A stretch of DNA of 33,832 nucleotides from Candidatus Caldatribacterium sp. (lineage in GTDB: Bacteria; Atribacterota; Atribacteria; Atribacterales; Caldatribacteriaceae). The DNA is taken from assembly GCA_014359405.1 (NCBI GenBank), contig JACIZN010000003.1, forward strand, positions 1-33,832, read 5' to 3'. The notes under the pieces are model-generated. The model saw only the letters and a list, made by a program, of their open reading frames with translations, did no database searches and had not been told where the DNA came from. Positions 1 through 7,471 of this stretch are shown here, in pieces. Within the stretch, counting starts at the first letter, position 1, and each line of letters begins with the position of its first letter. Position numbers and translations under genes: made by a program.

Positions 1-888
1 CACAAATACAATGCAGCACTTCTCGTGTTGTGCAATCTCTCCCGCTATCTTTTTATCCTGTCGTGTGACTCCCTGGAAAGGATCAACGACAAGGATGCAG
101 AGTTCCGCATCGGCAATGCGCTCCACTGTTCGAAAGGTCGCATAGAGCGTCACCCGATCCTTAATGTTTTTCCTTCGGGGTAACCCCGCCGTATCCACAA
201 GGCGGTAACGACCATAAGCGCTCAGGAGAGGCGCCTCAATGGCATCGCGAGTTGTGCCGGGGGTTGGGCTCACAATAGCCCGTTCCTCCCCAAGGAGGCT
301 GTTGAAAAGAGTCGACTTCCCTACGTTCGGTTTCCCCACAATGGCTATGGGGATACCATCCTGGGGTGGTGCGCTGCTTTTCCAATCCTTGAGTTCTCGG
401 AAAATTGCCTCTTTGAGGCGTGGAATGCCATCCCCATGTTTTGCCGAAATCTGGAAAATTTTTTCTCCCCCCAGGGCAAGGACCTCCGGAGGAAGAGGCT
501 CATGAGTGCGACCTTCGCGTTTGTTGACCACGAGAAAGAAGGGACGGTTCTTCTTTCGAAGTTTTGCGGCAATCTCAAACTCCACCTGGGTCAACGGTTC
601 TTGCCCATCAATCACAAAGAGCACAAGATGAGCAGCATCCAGGATTTTCCAAACCCGTTCCTCCACGTGTTTTTGGATTTCTCCACCGTCCCCAAGAGAT
701 ATCCCTCCGGTATCCACGAGGCGCACCCAAATGCCTTTAATGGGGACCACCCGCTCAATCCAATCCCTCGTGACCCCCGGCGTGGGATCGACTATAGCCA
801 CTCGCTCTTTGGAAAAGAGGTTGAAGAGCGTCGATTTCCCAACGTTTACCCTTCCCACAAGGACGCAGAGAGGGAAATTTTCCCTCAT
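1..888 (-). CDS. der: Ribosome-assembly GTPase Der (EngA), 3' end cut by window edge
   Basis: Double-GTPase that acts in 50S ribosome maturation. 296 codons are visible and the gene runs off the left edge, losing the end of the second G domain and the KH-like domain. The first G domain has a P-loop GRVNVGKST (residues 12-20), a DTGG switch II and an SAK motif. The second has GKPNVGKST (about 185-193), PGTTRD and DTAG. The G4 motif of the first domain reads NKRE instead of NKxD, which is unusual at the guanine-specificity position; the G4 of the second domain is outside the window. ATG at 888 is preceded by a GAGGTGAG ribosome-binding site and starts 10 bases after the ispH stop, so the gene is probably co-transcribed with ispH and cmk. 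Identification is secure from the paired G domains. Confidence 0.95.
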   Translation of the reverse strand, partial: MRENFPLCVLVGRVNVGKSTLFNLFSKERVAIVDPTPGVTRDWIERVVPIKGIWVRLVDTGGISLGDGGEIQKHVEERVWKILDAAHLVLFVIDGQEPLTQVEFEIAAKLRKKNRPFFLVVNKREGRTHEPLPPEVLALGGEKIFQISAKHGDGIPRLKEAIFRELKDWKSSAPPQDGIPIAIVGKPNVGKSTLFNSLLGEERAIVSPTPGTTRDAIEAPLLSAYGRYRLVDTAGLPRRKNIKDRVTLYATFRTVERIADAELCILVVDPFQGVTRQDKKIAGEIAQHEKCCIVFV

Positions 889-898
889 GTCCTCACCT

Positions 899-1753
899 CT
901 AGAGCTCCCGAAGATACGCAACGACTTCTGCAACTATAGAATCAGGCGTTGATGTTCCACTCACCACAAAAAACGACTTTCCAGAGGGAAGGGAAAGCGA
1001 CTCGAGTTCTCCTCTATTTTCCACCCAGAACACCTGGGCTCCTTTTCTCGAGGCAAGAAGGAAAAGTGAACGCGTATTGGCACTGTGCTTCCCCCCCACC
1101 ACAATGACCACATCCTCAGGATTCTCCTCTATGGCCTTTTCAAGTTCTCTCTGTCGTACCTCCGTTTCACCACAAAGGGTTGGCACAATGCGCACCCAGG
1201 AAAGGGCTTCACGCTCCACCCAGTCCTCAAACTCTTTGAAAATGGCACTCGGAAAGGTTGTCTGGGCAAGAACCGCTACAGGGAAAGGAGAAACTCCCTC
1301 GAACACCCTCTGCCACTCAGCTTCACTGGAAACAACAGAAATCTCACCTTTGAGGTAACTCAGGAGAGCCTGTACCTCAGGATGCGATCGCTCTCCAAAA
1401 AGGACGATTCTATACCCTTCTGCCTCAAGCTGCTGGGCAAGGACCTGAACCCTTTTCACCTTTGGGCAGGTTGTGTCCACCACTTTTTTGCTCCTCTTGA
1501 GGAGGTCCTCCATGAGGCTCTTCGGCGTCCCATGAGAGCGGGTCACAACCGTTGCCCCTTGCGGAATGTCTTCGGGAGAGAGGGCGATTCTTGCCCCTTT
1601 TGCAAGGAGCAGCTCCACAGCATCACGGTTGTGAATGAGCTCCCCAAGAAGAAATACGGAATTCTCTTCTTCCAGCGCTCTCTCAGCAAGGGTGAACGCC
1701 CGTCGAACTCCCTCACAGAAACCCAAAGAGGGAGCAACACGAACCTTTGCCAT
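899..1753 (-). CDS. ispH: 4-hydroxy-3-methylbut-2-enyl diphosphate reductase IspH (LytB)
   Basis: Last enzyme of the MEP pathway; an iron-sulfur reductase that makes IPP and DMAPP. The three cluster-binding cysteines are visible: C13 in GFCEGV, C96 in DTTCPKV and C194 in PTLCGETEVRQ. TRSHG, HPEV and the C-terminal STPDSIV segment also match the family. At 284 residues the length is normal. I chose ATG 1753 over ATG 1759 because a GGTGA element lies six bases upstream of 1753. Either start lies inside the end of cmk, giving a 41-47 base overlap and so likely translational coupling. Together with ispA further upstream it shows that isoprenoids are made by the MEP route. Confidence 0.96.
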   Translation of the reverse strand: MAKVRVAPSLGFCEGVRRAFTLAERALEEENSVFLLGELIHNRDAVELLLAKGARIALSPEDIPQGATVVTRSHGTPKSLMEDLLKRSKKVVDTTCPKVKRVQVLAQQLEAEGYRIVLFGERSHPEVQALLSYLKGEISVVSSEAEWQRVFEGVSPFPVAVLAQTTFPSAIFKEFEDWVEREALSWVRIVPTLCGETEVRQRELEKAIEENPEDVVIVVGGKHSANTRSLFLLASRKGAQVFWVENRGELESLSLPSGKSFFVVSGTSTPDSIVAEVVAYLREL

Positions 1754-2417
1754 CCTCATTCACCACAAGAGCGTAAATTTTTCCCACCACTTCCTCGATG
1801 GTTAGAAACGACGTATCCACAAGTATAGCATCCTCTGCTCTTTTGAGAGGCGCACACTCCCTCTGAGAGTCAATGGCGTCCCTCTCCAGAACATTTTTAA
1901 GAACCAGTTTGTAGTCAATATTCTTCCCCCGGAGGCGGAGCTCCTTCCACCGCCGCTTTGCTCTAATTTCGGCTCGGGCGGTGAGAAAGATCTTCAAATC
2001 CGCCTCTGGAAGAATAACCGTTCCAATATCTCGCCCCTCTACCACCGAGGGGCGAGAAAGGGCAATTCTTCGCTGCACTTCCCGAAGAAAGTCCCGAACC
2101 ACCCGCATCCTCGCTACATAAGACACAGAAGCATCGACAAGGGGGGTACGAATCTCAAGGGAAACATCTCTTCCGTTTAAGAGCACTTTCGTCCCACAGG
2201 AGGAAACAACATCAATAGACACCGAGTCCAAAAGGCGAGAAACTTCCTCTTCCTGTGCGGTTTTCAGAGGTATACCGCTTTCAAGAAGGTAAAGCGTCAC
2301 AGTCCGGTACAGAGCACCCGTATCAAGGTACAGATACCCGAGCCGTTCTGCAAGGAGTCTCGCCACCGTACTTTTCCCCGCCCCTGCAGGACCATCAATG
2401 GCAATGTGCCGCTTCAC
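1713..2417 (-). CDS. cmk: Cytidylate kinase
   Basis: Phosphorylates CMP and dCMP to the diphosphates using ATP. The N-terminus has the kinase P-loop GPAGAGKST (residues 9-17), followed by LDTGALYR and, mid-protein, VEGRDIGTVILPEADLKIFL, all hallmarks of bacterial Cmk. The length is 234 residues. The last roughly 18 residues (ending SLFGFL) look unlike the family and are encoded where the gene overlaps the start of ispH, so the tail is probably a non-conserved extension created by the overlap. The start is a GTG five bases after the aroA stop. The order aroA-cmk-ispH-der resembles arrangements seen in Firmicutes-like genomes. Confidence 0.96.
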   Translation of the reverse strand: MKRHIAIDGPAGAGKSTVARLLAERLGYLYLDTGALYRTVTLYLLESGIPLKTAQEEEVSRLLDSVSIDVVSSCGTKVLLNGRDVSLEIRTPLVDASVSYVARMRVVRDFLREVQRRIALSRPSVVEGRDIGTVILPEADLKIFLTARAEIRAKRRWKELRLRGKNIDYKLVLKNVLERDAIDSQRECAPLKRAEDAILVDTSFLTIEEVVGKIYALVVNEDGKGSCCSLFGFL

Positions 2418-2422
2418 CGTCT

Positions 2423-3748
2423 TCAGGAAACCTCCTCGAAAGTAATGGTCGTAATTCCAAGCCTTTCAAGGTCAGCAAAAAAGGTGGGGTAACTCACATC
2501 CACACAGTCGACATCCTCGATAACTATCCCTTCAGAGCTCAAAAGACCAGCTATGGTAAAACTCATGGCAATTCGGTGATCCCCAAAGCTCTGTACTACT
2601 CCTCTCTGAAAGGCGTTTGGACCATGGATGATGAGCCCATCCTCTTTCTCTTCAACTCTAACCCCCAGAGCCAGAAGTCCACTGGCTATAGCTCGAATCC
2701 GGTCACTCTCCTTCACCCGAAGCTCTTGTGCTCCAGAAATGATTGTCGTTCCCTTAGCCTTCGCCGCAAGAACAGCAAGAATGGGAATTTCATCAATCAG
2801 AAGAGGGATTTCCTCAGGAGTTACAGAGGTCGCCTGGAGCTCTGAAGAGGTGACAAGGATATCTCCCCGAAGCTCTCCAAAAGTCTCCCTCTTTGAGAGA
2901 ATCGAGTACCTTCCACCCATGCGATCAAGGCACCGCAGAAAGCCTGTTCTTGTGGGGTTCAGACCCACATCCTGAATGAGGAGAGAAGCTTCAGGAAGAC
3001 AGAGAGCAAGAACCATGAGAAAGGCTGCAGAGGAAATGTCTCCGGGAAGGTCAAAAGACGAAGCCCGAATCGTCTGAGGAGGCTCGATGGTGATTGCTCC
3101 GTTCTCCTTGCGAACCGGTACTCCAACGTGCCGGAGCATGTTCTCGGTGTGATCCCGAGACGGAAGGGGCTCGAAGATGGTAGAAGGTCCGTCTCCCCAC
3201 AGGGCAGCGAAAAGGAGTGCCGATTTCACCTGGGCACTTGGAACCTCAAGGAAGTAAGAGAAAGGAGTAATGCGTTTTTTGCCCCGAACAAAAAGCGGTG
3301 GAAAACGATCCCCTCCTCTCCCTCCAATATCAACTCCTGCTTTTCTCAGTGGTTCAATAATCCGACGCATAGGCCGGCGGCGAAGGCTTGCATCCCCAGT
3401 GAGGATTGTCAATCCCTCGATTCCCGCCGCAATTCCCGCCGCAAGACGGATGGTTGTCCCTGAGTTTTCGGCATTGAGCACATCCTCCGGCTCACGGAGG
3501 GAGGTGAAACCCCCACTTCGAAGGATTACCTTCTCCTCTTCGGGAAATGTATAAACCTCAACACCCAGAGCGCGAACGCAGGAAAGAGTGGCCAAGCAAT
3601 CCCGACAGAAGGAAAAGCCCGTAACAGTTGTCTCTCCCTCGCTCAAGGCACCAATGAAAGCTGCTCGATGGCTCAAGGACTTATCCCGGGGGCAGGCAAT
3701 GCTTCCTCGAAGCTGGCCCCGAAACGGAGCAACAAAGGCTCGTTTCAC
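2423..3748 (-). CDS. aroA: 3-phosphoshikimate 1-carboxyvinyltransferase (EPSP synthase)
   Basis: Sixth shikimate step: transfers enolpyruvyl from PEP to shikimate-3-phosphate. 441 residues, full length. Visible signatures are CPRDKSLSHRA near the N-terminus, ENSGTTIRLAAG (active-site glycine conserved), RRRPM, PSRDHTENML, LRVKESDRI and FGDHRIAMS near the C-terminus. The PRDKS and AENSGT variants replace the commoner PGDKS and AGNSGT, with no obvious loss of catalytic residues. The GTG start overlaps the aroH stop by four bases (GTGA). It sits beside chorismate mutase, whereas aroB, aroQ and aroK are about 20 kb upstream in the same run of genes, so the pathway is split into two blocks. Confidence 0.97.
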   Translation of the reverse strand: MKRAFVAPFRGQLRGSIACPRDKSLSHRAAFIGALSEGETTVTGFSFCRDCLATLSCVRALGVEVYTFPEEEKVILRSGGFTSLREPEDVLNAENSGTTIRLAAGIAAGIEGLTILTGDASLRRRPMRRIIEPLRKAGVDIGGRGGDRFPPLFVRGKKRITPFSYFLEVPSAQVKSALLFAALWGDGPSTIFEPLPSRDHTENMLRHVGVPVRKENGAITIEPPQTIRASSFDLPGDISSAAFLMVLALCLPEASLLIQDVGLNPTRTGFLRCLDRMGGRYSILSKRETFGELRGDILVTSSELQATSVTPEEIPLLIDEIPILAVLAAKAKGTTIISGAQELRVKESDRIRAIASGLLALGVRVEEKEDGLIIHGPNAFQRGVVQSFGDHRIAMSFTIAGLLSSEGIVIEDVDCVDVSYPTFFADLERLGITTITFEEVS

Positions 3749-4128
3749 CTCTCTCTTCCCTCCTCAACGAGATCTCGCCGCAGCATCCGGGCATCGCGAA
3801 GGTACACATGCCGAATTTCCTGAGGCTCTTTCGAGGTGTAGGCAAGAACGAGCATTCTGATACACCGCTTGAGAGCTCCCCGAACATCCATCTCCTGGGC
3901 ACAGAGAATGGGGATGTACCGGAAGGGCTCCTGTTCCCTAATAGCTTCAGCAGGAAAAACCGACGTAAGGTCTGGGGTAGCCGTGATGAAGATACCCACA
4001 ACGTCCTCAGGGAAGAGGCCATTTGCGGTAAGAATGGAAGTAAAGAGCTCAAGACTTGCGCGCTTGACCTCTTCCTGTTCATCACGCTCTACTGTTGTTG
4101 CTCCTCGAATGCCACGAACCATCTTCAT
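3745..4128 (-). CDS. aroH: Chorismate mutase, AroH (monofunctional) class
   Basis: Converts chorismate to prephenate for phenylalanine and tyrosine synthesis. The 127-residue protein has the Bacillus AroH pattern almost end to end: VRGIRGATTVERD at the N-terminus, ITATPDLTSVFPAEAIR in the middle, QEMDVRGALKRCIR, then IRHVYLRDARMLRRDL. The arginines and the Cys-Ile-Arg segment that line the AroH active site are present. It is a free-standing enzyme, not fused to DAHP synthase or prephenate dehydratase. The ATG overlaps the stop of the upstream adenosyltransferase by one base (TAATG), and its own stop overlaps the aroA GTG. Confidence 0.96.
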   Translation of the reverse strand: MKMVRGIRGATTVERDEQEEVKRASLELFTSILTANGLFPEDVVGIFITATPDLTSVFPAEAIREQEPFRYIPILCAQEMDVRGALKRCIRMLVLAYTSKEPQEIRHVYLRDARMLRRDLVEEGRER

Positions 4129-4652
4129 TAGTACTCAAACCCCTTCCGTGCTGGTATGCCCTGCTCAAGGGGGTGGCGGACATTTCTCACCTCTGAAACG
4201 AGATCCGCAGCGGCTAAGAGCTCCTCAGGCGCTTTTCTCCCTGTAAGGACAACCTCCACCCATGGTTTTCTCGAGGAGAGGACAAGGTGGAATTCCTCCC
4301 AGGAGATAAGACCCCAGGAAAAAGCGTACAGGAACTCGTCGAGAATGACAAGGTCATAAGCCCCATCAAGAAGTGCTCCTCGAGCAAGGTACCAGCCACA
4401 GAGGAACTCTCGAACTTTTTCCTGGCTCGGCTTGCCCCCACATACGAAATCTTCAGTTCCGAACTGGTAGTACTCCACCCCCGGGATACACTGCACTGCT
4501 GCTATCTCTCCCGAAAACCTTCCTTTGAAGAAGGCAAGGAAAAGCACTTTCTTTCCGTGTCCAGAGGCTCTGAGGAGTACCCCCAGGGCTGCTGAAGTTT
4601 TCCCTTTTCCATCGCCAAAGAAAACCTCCACAAGTCCTCTTTCCCTGCTCAC
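4128..4652 (-). CDS. cobO: Cob(I)yrinic acid a,c-diamide adenosyltransferase (CobO/BtuR type)
   Basis: Transfers the adenosyl group of ATP to cobalt(I) corrinoids, making coenzyme B12-type cofactors. The P-loop GDGKGKTSAALG (about residues 13-24) has the CobA/CobO form, DLVILDEFLYAF supplies the acidic Walker B segment, and VVLTGRKAPEELLAAADLVSEV followed by the HPLEQGIPARKGFEY end are typical of the family. 174 residues is normal. The GTG start overlaps the rluB-type stop (GTGA). No other corrinoid gene is near; it lies between an RNA-modifying enzyme and chorismate mutase, so it probably serves salvage rather than a local biosynthetic cluster. Confidence 0.93.
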   Translation of the reverse strand: MSRERGLVEVFFGDGKGKTSAALGVLLRASGHGKKVLFLAFFKGRFSGEIAAVQCIPGVEYYQFGTEDFVCGGKPSQEKVREFLCGWYLARGALLDGAYDLVILDEFLYAFSWGLISWEEFHLVLSSRKPWVEVVLTGRKAPEELLAAADLVSEVRNVRHPLEQGIPARKGFEY

Positions 4653-5380
4653 CCTTGACTCCTCTCTTCAAGATACTTCAAAAGTTTTTCTTCCTCATCT
4701 TTCCGGAGGTAGCGCCACTTCCCGGGAGGAAGTTCTGGATCAAGAACAAGAGGACCCATACCCACCCGGATGAGTCGCACCACCGGGAAACCTATGGAAT
4801 CAAAGAGAATCCGAACTTCGTGCTTTTTACCCTCTGTGAGCACAACAGCAACAAGAGACGTACCTCCGGAAACGTCGAGTATCTCTCCGGAAACTATGCG
4901 GTACGTTTCTCCTCCCCGCAAGATGCCTTCCCTGAGCCGCTTGAGGTCTCTCTCTTCCACCTCTCCCTGAACATACACGAGGTAACGCTTCTCAACTCCA
5001 AACTTAGGATGCGTAAAGACATAGGTGAGAAAGCCGTCATTGGTCAAAAGAAGGAGTCCTTCGCTGTCGCGGTCCAAGCGTCCAACAGGGAATACCCGAT
5101 ACGGCACATCCCGGATGAGCTCTGCAATTGTCTTTCTCCCATAAGGATCGCTCAGGGTGGTAAGATACCCAGGTGGCTTATGGAGCTCAATGTACACCAT
5201 GCGATTTTCAAGCCGAACCGGAACGTTATCGACGAGGATTACGTCGTTTTCAGAGACGCGAGTAGCCGGATTCGTGACCACAACACCGTTCACAGTTACC
5301 CTGCCTTCGGCAATGAGCTGGTCACATTTTCTCCGAGAAGCCACCCCTGCACGGGCAAGAAACTTATTGAGCCTTTCCAT
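4649..5380 (-). CDS. RluB/RsuA-type rRNA pseudouridine synthase
   Basis: Isomerises a uridine in ribosomal RNA to pseudouridine. An N-terminal S4 RNA-binding domain (LNKFLARAGVASRRKCDQL, then VTVNG) is followed by the catalytic domain with GRLDRDSEGLLLLTND, whose aspartate is the nucleophile, and by KKHEVRILFDSIGFPVVRLIR, typical of the RsuA/RluB/RluE/RluF branch. I start it at ATG 5380 (243 residues) because GGAG sits seven bases upstream. An in-frame TTG at 5395 would add five non-conserved residues. The gene overlaps scpB by 17 bases; scpA-scpB-rluB is a widespread order, which supports RluB (23S rRNA) over RsuA. Confidence 0.93.
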   Translation of the reverse strand: MERLNKFLARAGVASRRKCDQLIAEGRVTVNGVVVTNPATRVSENDVILVDNVPVRLENRMVYIELHKPPGYLTTLSDPYGRKTIAELIRDVPYRVFPVGRLDRDSEGLLLLTNDGFLTYVFTHPKFGVEKRYLVYVQGEVEERDLKRLREGILRGGETYRIVSGEILDVSGGTSLVAVVLTEGKKHEVRILFDSIGFPVVRLIRVGMGPLVLDPELPPGKWRYLRKDEEEKLLKYLEERSQG

Positions 5381-5924
5381 ACCCCTTCTCCGCAAGAAGG
5401 CGCTTCAGCTTTTCAAGCTCTTCTTCGCCCTCAAGACCGAGAATCTCGAAGAACTTTTCGGTTACTCGGTAGAGAAAAGGACGACCCGGAGCACTACTCC
5501 TGCCGCAAACGGTAATAAGACCCATTTCAAGAAGGCTGCGGATTGCCTGGGTCGAATCCACCCCTCTTTTCAGATCAATATCACCCTTCGTCACCGGCTG
5601 GTAGAGAGAAACAATGGCCAGCGTCTCAAGGGCACTACGAGAAATTGTTCTTCCTGAAGAGAGGCGGAGACGCTCTCGGAGAAGTTCCCCATACTCAGGT
5701 TTCACAACCATCTGCCATCCTCTGCCAATTCGCCGAATGCACAGGGCTCCATCGCGTTCCTCGTACATTTTCTGGAGCTCTGAAAGGACGGCAAGGATTT
5801 CTTTCTGTTCCCGACCCGTTACCCGTTCCATATCCCTTAAACTCACAGGATGTGGGGAAGAAAAAAGAAAACCCTCAAGGAGATTCCGGAGAAACTTCAA
5901 GTCTTCCAAGGAAGATCTCCCCAT
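5364..5924 (-). CDS. scpB: Segregation and condensation protein ScpB
   Basis: Kleisin-associated winged-helix protein of the SMC-ScpAB condensin complex. 186 residues form two winged-helix domains. The second carries the signature RSALETLAIVSLYQPVTKG, the IDLKRGVDS segment and GLITVCGRSSAPGRPFLYRVT, which match ScpB closely. The C-terminal tail is charged (about 20 residues). The ATG lies within the end of scpA, a 50-base overlap that suggests coupled translation of the two partners. ScpB is ordinary while its partner ScpA is not (see that entry). Confidence 0.94.
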   Translation of the reverse strand: MGRSSLEDLKFLRNLLEGFLFSSPHPVSLRDMERVTGREQKEILAVLSELQKMYEERDGALCIRRIGRGWQMVVKPEYGELLRERLRLSSGRTISRSALETLAIVSLYQPVTKGDIDLKRGVDSTQAIRSLLEMGLITVCGRSSAPGRPFLYRVTEKFFEILGLEGEEELEKLKRLLAEKGYGKAQ

Positions 5925-6489
5925 TTTCTCCCCGCTTCAGGTAGAGGATATTCCTGAAAACAAGGTCTAAGAGTATGAGGAACGTAGCGATAACCGTTTT
6001 TCTCGTTTCGCAGTCCTCGAAGAACTTCTGCATCGGGAGAAGAGCATGCTTGGCACAAAGAGAAAGGATGAACTCTCGACGTTCCTCAAGAAGGCTCTCA
6101 AACTCCGCATCGGGAAGAAAGTCCTTTTCCCTCCCCCCAAGGTACTGGAAGTAGAGTTCAACAAGGTCCTGAAGACTGAGATCTCCAACCTCTGGTTCTG
6201 CGTCTTTTTTGAAAAGCTTTTTACGGGACAAGGGGGCTTTAAGAACGTTCTCCTCCCGCTTCCTGAGAGCTTCAAGGGCTTCCACAAAAGCCTCGAGAAA
6301 ATCCTCTCTCTCTTTCTCCTCCTCCTTTTCCTCGGGGCTTTCTCCTTCTTCGCTCTCCTCTTCTAAGACCTTTAAGAGCTCCCCTTCGAGAAAGAGGAGA
6401 AGCTCCTCAAGAACCCTTACTTTCTTTGCAAACGATGTGCACTCCTTGAGACGATTCTCCCAGTGCCTGCTACTCCCGGGGAACTCCAT
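5875..6489 (-). CDS. scpA: ScpA-like kleisin, short at the N-terminus
   Basis: Kleisin of the SMC complex by position and C-terminal similarity. The last 60 residues (EERREFILSLC, MQKFFEDC, RKTVIATFLILLDLVFRNILYLKR, then GEIFL) match the ScpA winged helix that binds the SMC head. The middle holds a Glu/Lys-rich stretch (residues about 44-62), then LEAFVEALEALRKRE and a DLSLQDL segment that match the ScpA linker. What is missing is the usual first 70-80 residues, including the FxGPLDLLL motif and the helices that bind the SMC neck. ATG 6489 gives 204 residues. The open frame continues further upstream, but only through the trpS coding region and without ScpA-like sequence. The start lacks a strong ribosome-binding site, so it is tentative. 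Confidence 0.75.
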   Translation of the reverse strand: MEFPGSSRHWENRLKECTSFAKKVRVLEELLLFLEGELLKVLEEESEEGESPEEKEEEKEREDFLEAFVEALEALRKREENVLKAPLSRKKLFKKDAEPEVGDLSLQDLVELYFQYLGGREKDFLPDAEFESLLEERREFILSLCAKHALLPMQKFFEDCETRKTVIATFLILLDLVFRNILYLKRGENGEIFLGRLEVSPESP

Positions 6490-7471
6490 AGTGGATACGC
6501 ATGGCTTGTCGGGCTTCCTCAAGCGTTTCTCGGGCGAGACGACGAGCCTTCCTGCTCCCTTCAATGAGTATCTCTCGCACGAATCCAGGACTCTTCTCGT
6601 ACCTTTCCCGATAGGGAGCAATGTTCTTCAAAAACTCCACAAGAAGCCCCCCGAGTTCCCTCTTACAGGCAACGCACCCAAGGGAACCTTTCCGGCAATC
6701 CTCCTCAATTTCTGTGCTCCTTGGATTCCCAACCGTTCTGTGAAAGGCAAAAACGTTGCACCGTTCGGGATGTCCGGGGTCACCTTTTCGGATTTTCTCA
6801 GGATCGGTGAACATAGCCATGACTTTCCGCTGCACTTCCTCAGCGCTTGCGGAAAGGTCAATCTGGTTGCCCAGGCTTTTGCTCATTTTCCTCCCATCAA
6901 TGCCGAGAATGCGGGGAGATTCGGTCAAGAGGGCCTGGGGTTCCGGAAAGACCGGACCGTACAGAGCGTTGAACCTTCGAGCGATCTCCCGGGTGATTTC
7001 GATATGGGGTACCTGGTCTTCTCCCACGGGGACTTTGGTCGCCTTGTAGATCAAAATATCCGAGGCCATGAGCACCGGATACCCGAGATGCCCATACCCG
7101 ACCGCTTCCTTAAGACCCATGTCCTGCAACTGTTGCTTGAGAACCGGGTTACGTTCAAGCCACCCCACAGGGGTGATCATGGAAAAGAGGAGATGGAGTT
7201 CCGCATGTTCTGGTACAAGGGATTGAACCATAATGAGGCATTTCTCCGGATCTACACCCACACTGAGCCAGTCGGTGACCATGTCTACGATGTTCTTCTC
7301 AAGCTCCGCAGTATTCTCAAAAGACGTTGTCAAAGCATGCCAGTCTGCCACACCAAAAATGCAGGAGTACTCGTTTTGCAACTCAATCCAGTTCCGCAAG
7401 ACTCCAAGGTAATGGCCGATATGCATTTTTCCTGTTGGACGCATGCCACTAAAAATTCGCTCTCTCTCCAT
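6470..7471 (-). CDS. trpS: Tryptophanyl-tRNA synthetase, [4Fe-4S]-type
   Basis: Class I aminoacyl-tRNA synthetase that charges tRNA-Trp. 333 residues. It shows HIGH within TGKMHIGHYLG (HIGH at residues 17-20), KMSKS (195-199), GVADWHAL and GYPVLMASDILIYKA. Near the C-terminus are C238, C259, C266 and C269, a C-x20-C-x6-C-x2-C pattern close to the C-x22-C-x6-C-x2-C cluster ligands described for Thermotoga maritima TrpRS. An iron-sulfur cluster in the anticodon-binding region is therefore likely. The ATG overlaps the end of the upstream fusion gene by 23 bases. The product is soluble and cytoplasmic. Confidence 0.97.
   Translation of the reverse strand: MERERIFSGMRPTGKMHIGHYLGVLRNWIELQNEYSCIFGVADWHALTTSFENTAELEKNIVDMVTDWLSVGVDPEKCLIMVQSLVPEHAELHLLFSMITPVGWLERNPVLKQQLQDMGLKEAVGYGHLGYPVLMASDILIYKATKVPVGEDQVPHIEITREIARRFNALYGPVFPEPQALLTESPRILGIDGRKMSKSLGNQIDLSASAEEVQRKVMAMFTDPEKIRKGDPGHPERCNVFAFHRTVGNPRSTEIEEDCRKGSLGCVACKRELGGLLVEFLKNIAPYRERYEKSPGFVREILIEGSRKARRLARETLEEARQAMRIHYGVPRE

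Noticed and set aside
6490-6621. Upstream part of the scpA open frame as real N-terminus
   Set aside because: It overlaps the trpS C-terminus, contains no ScpA motif and has poor protein character. So the short ScpA is not just a mis-set start.
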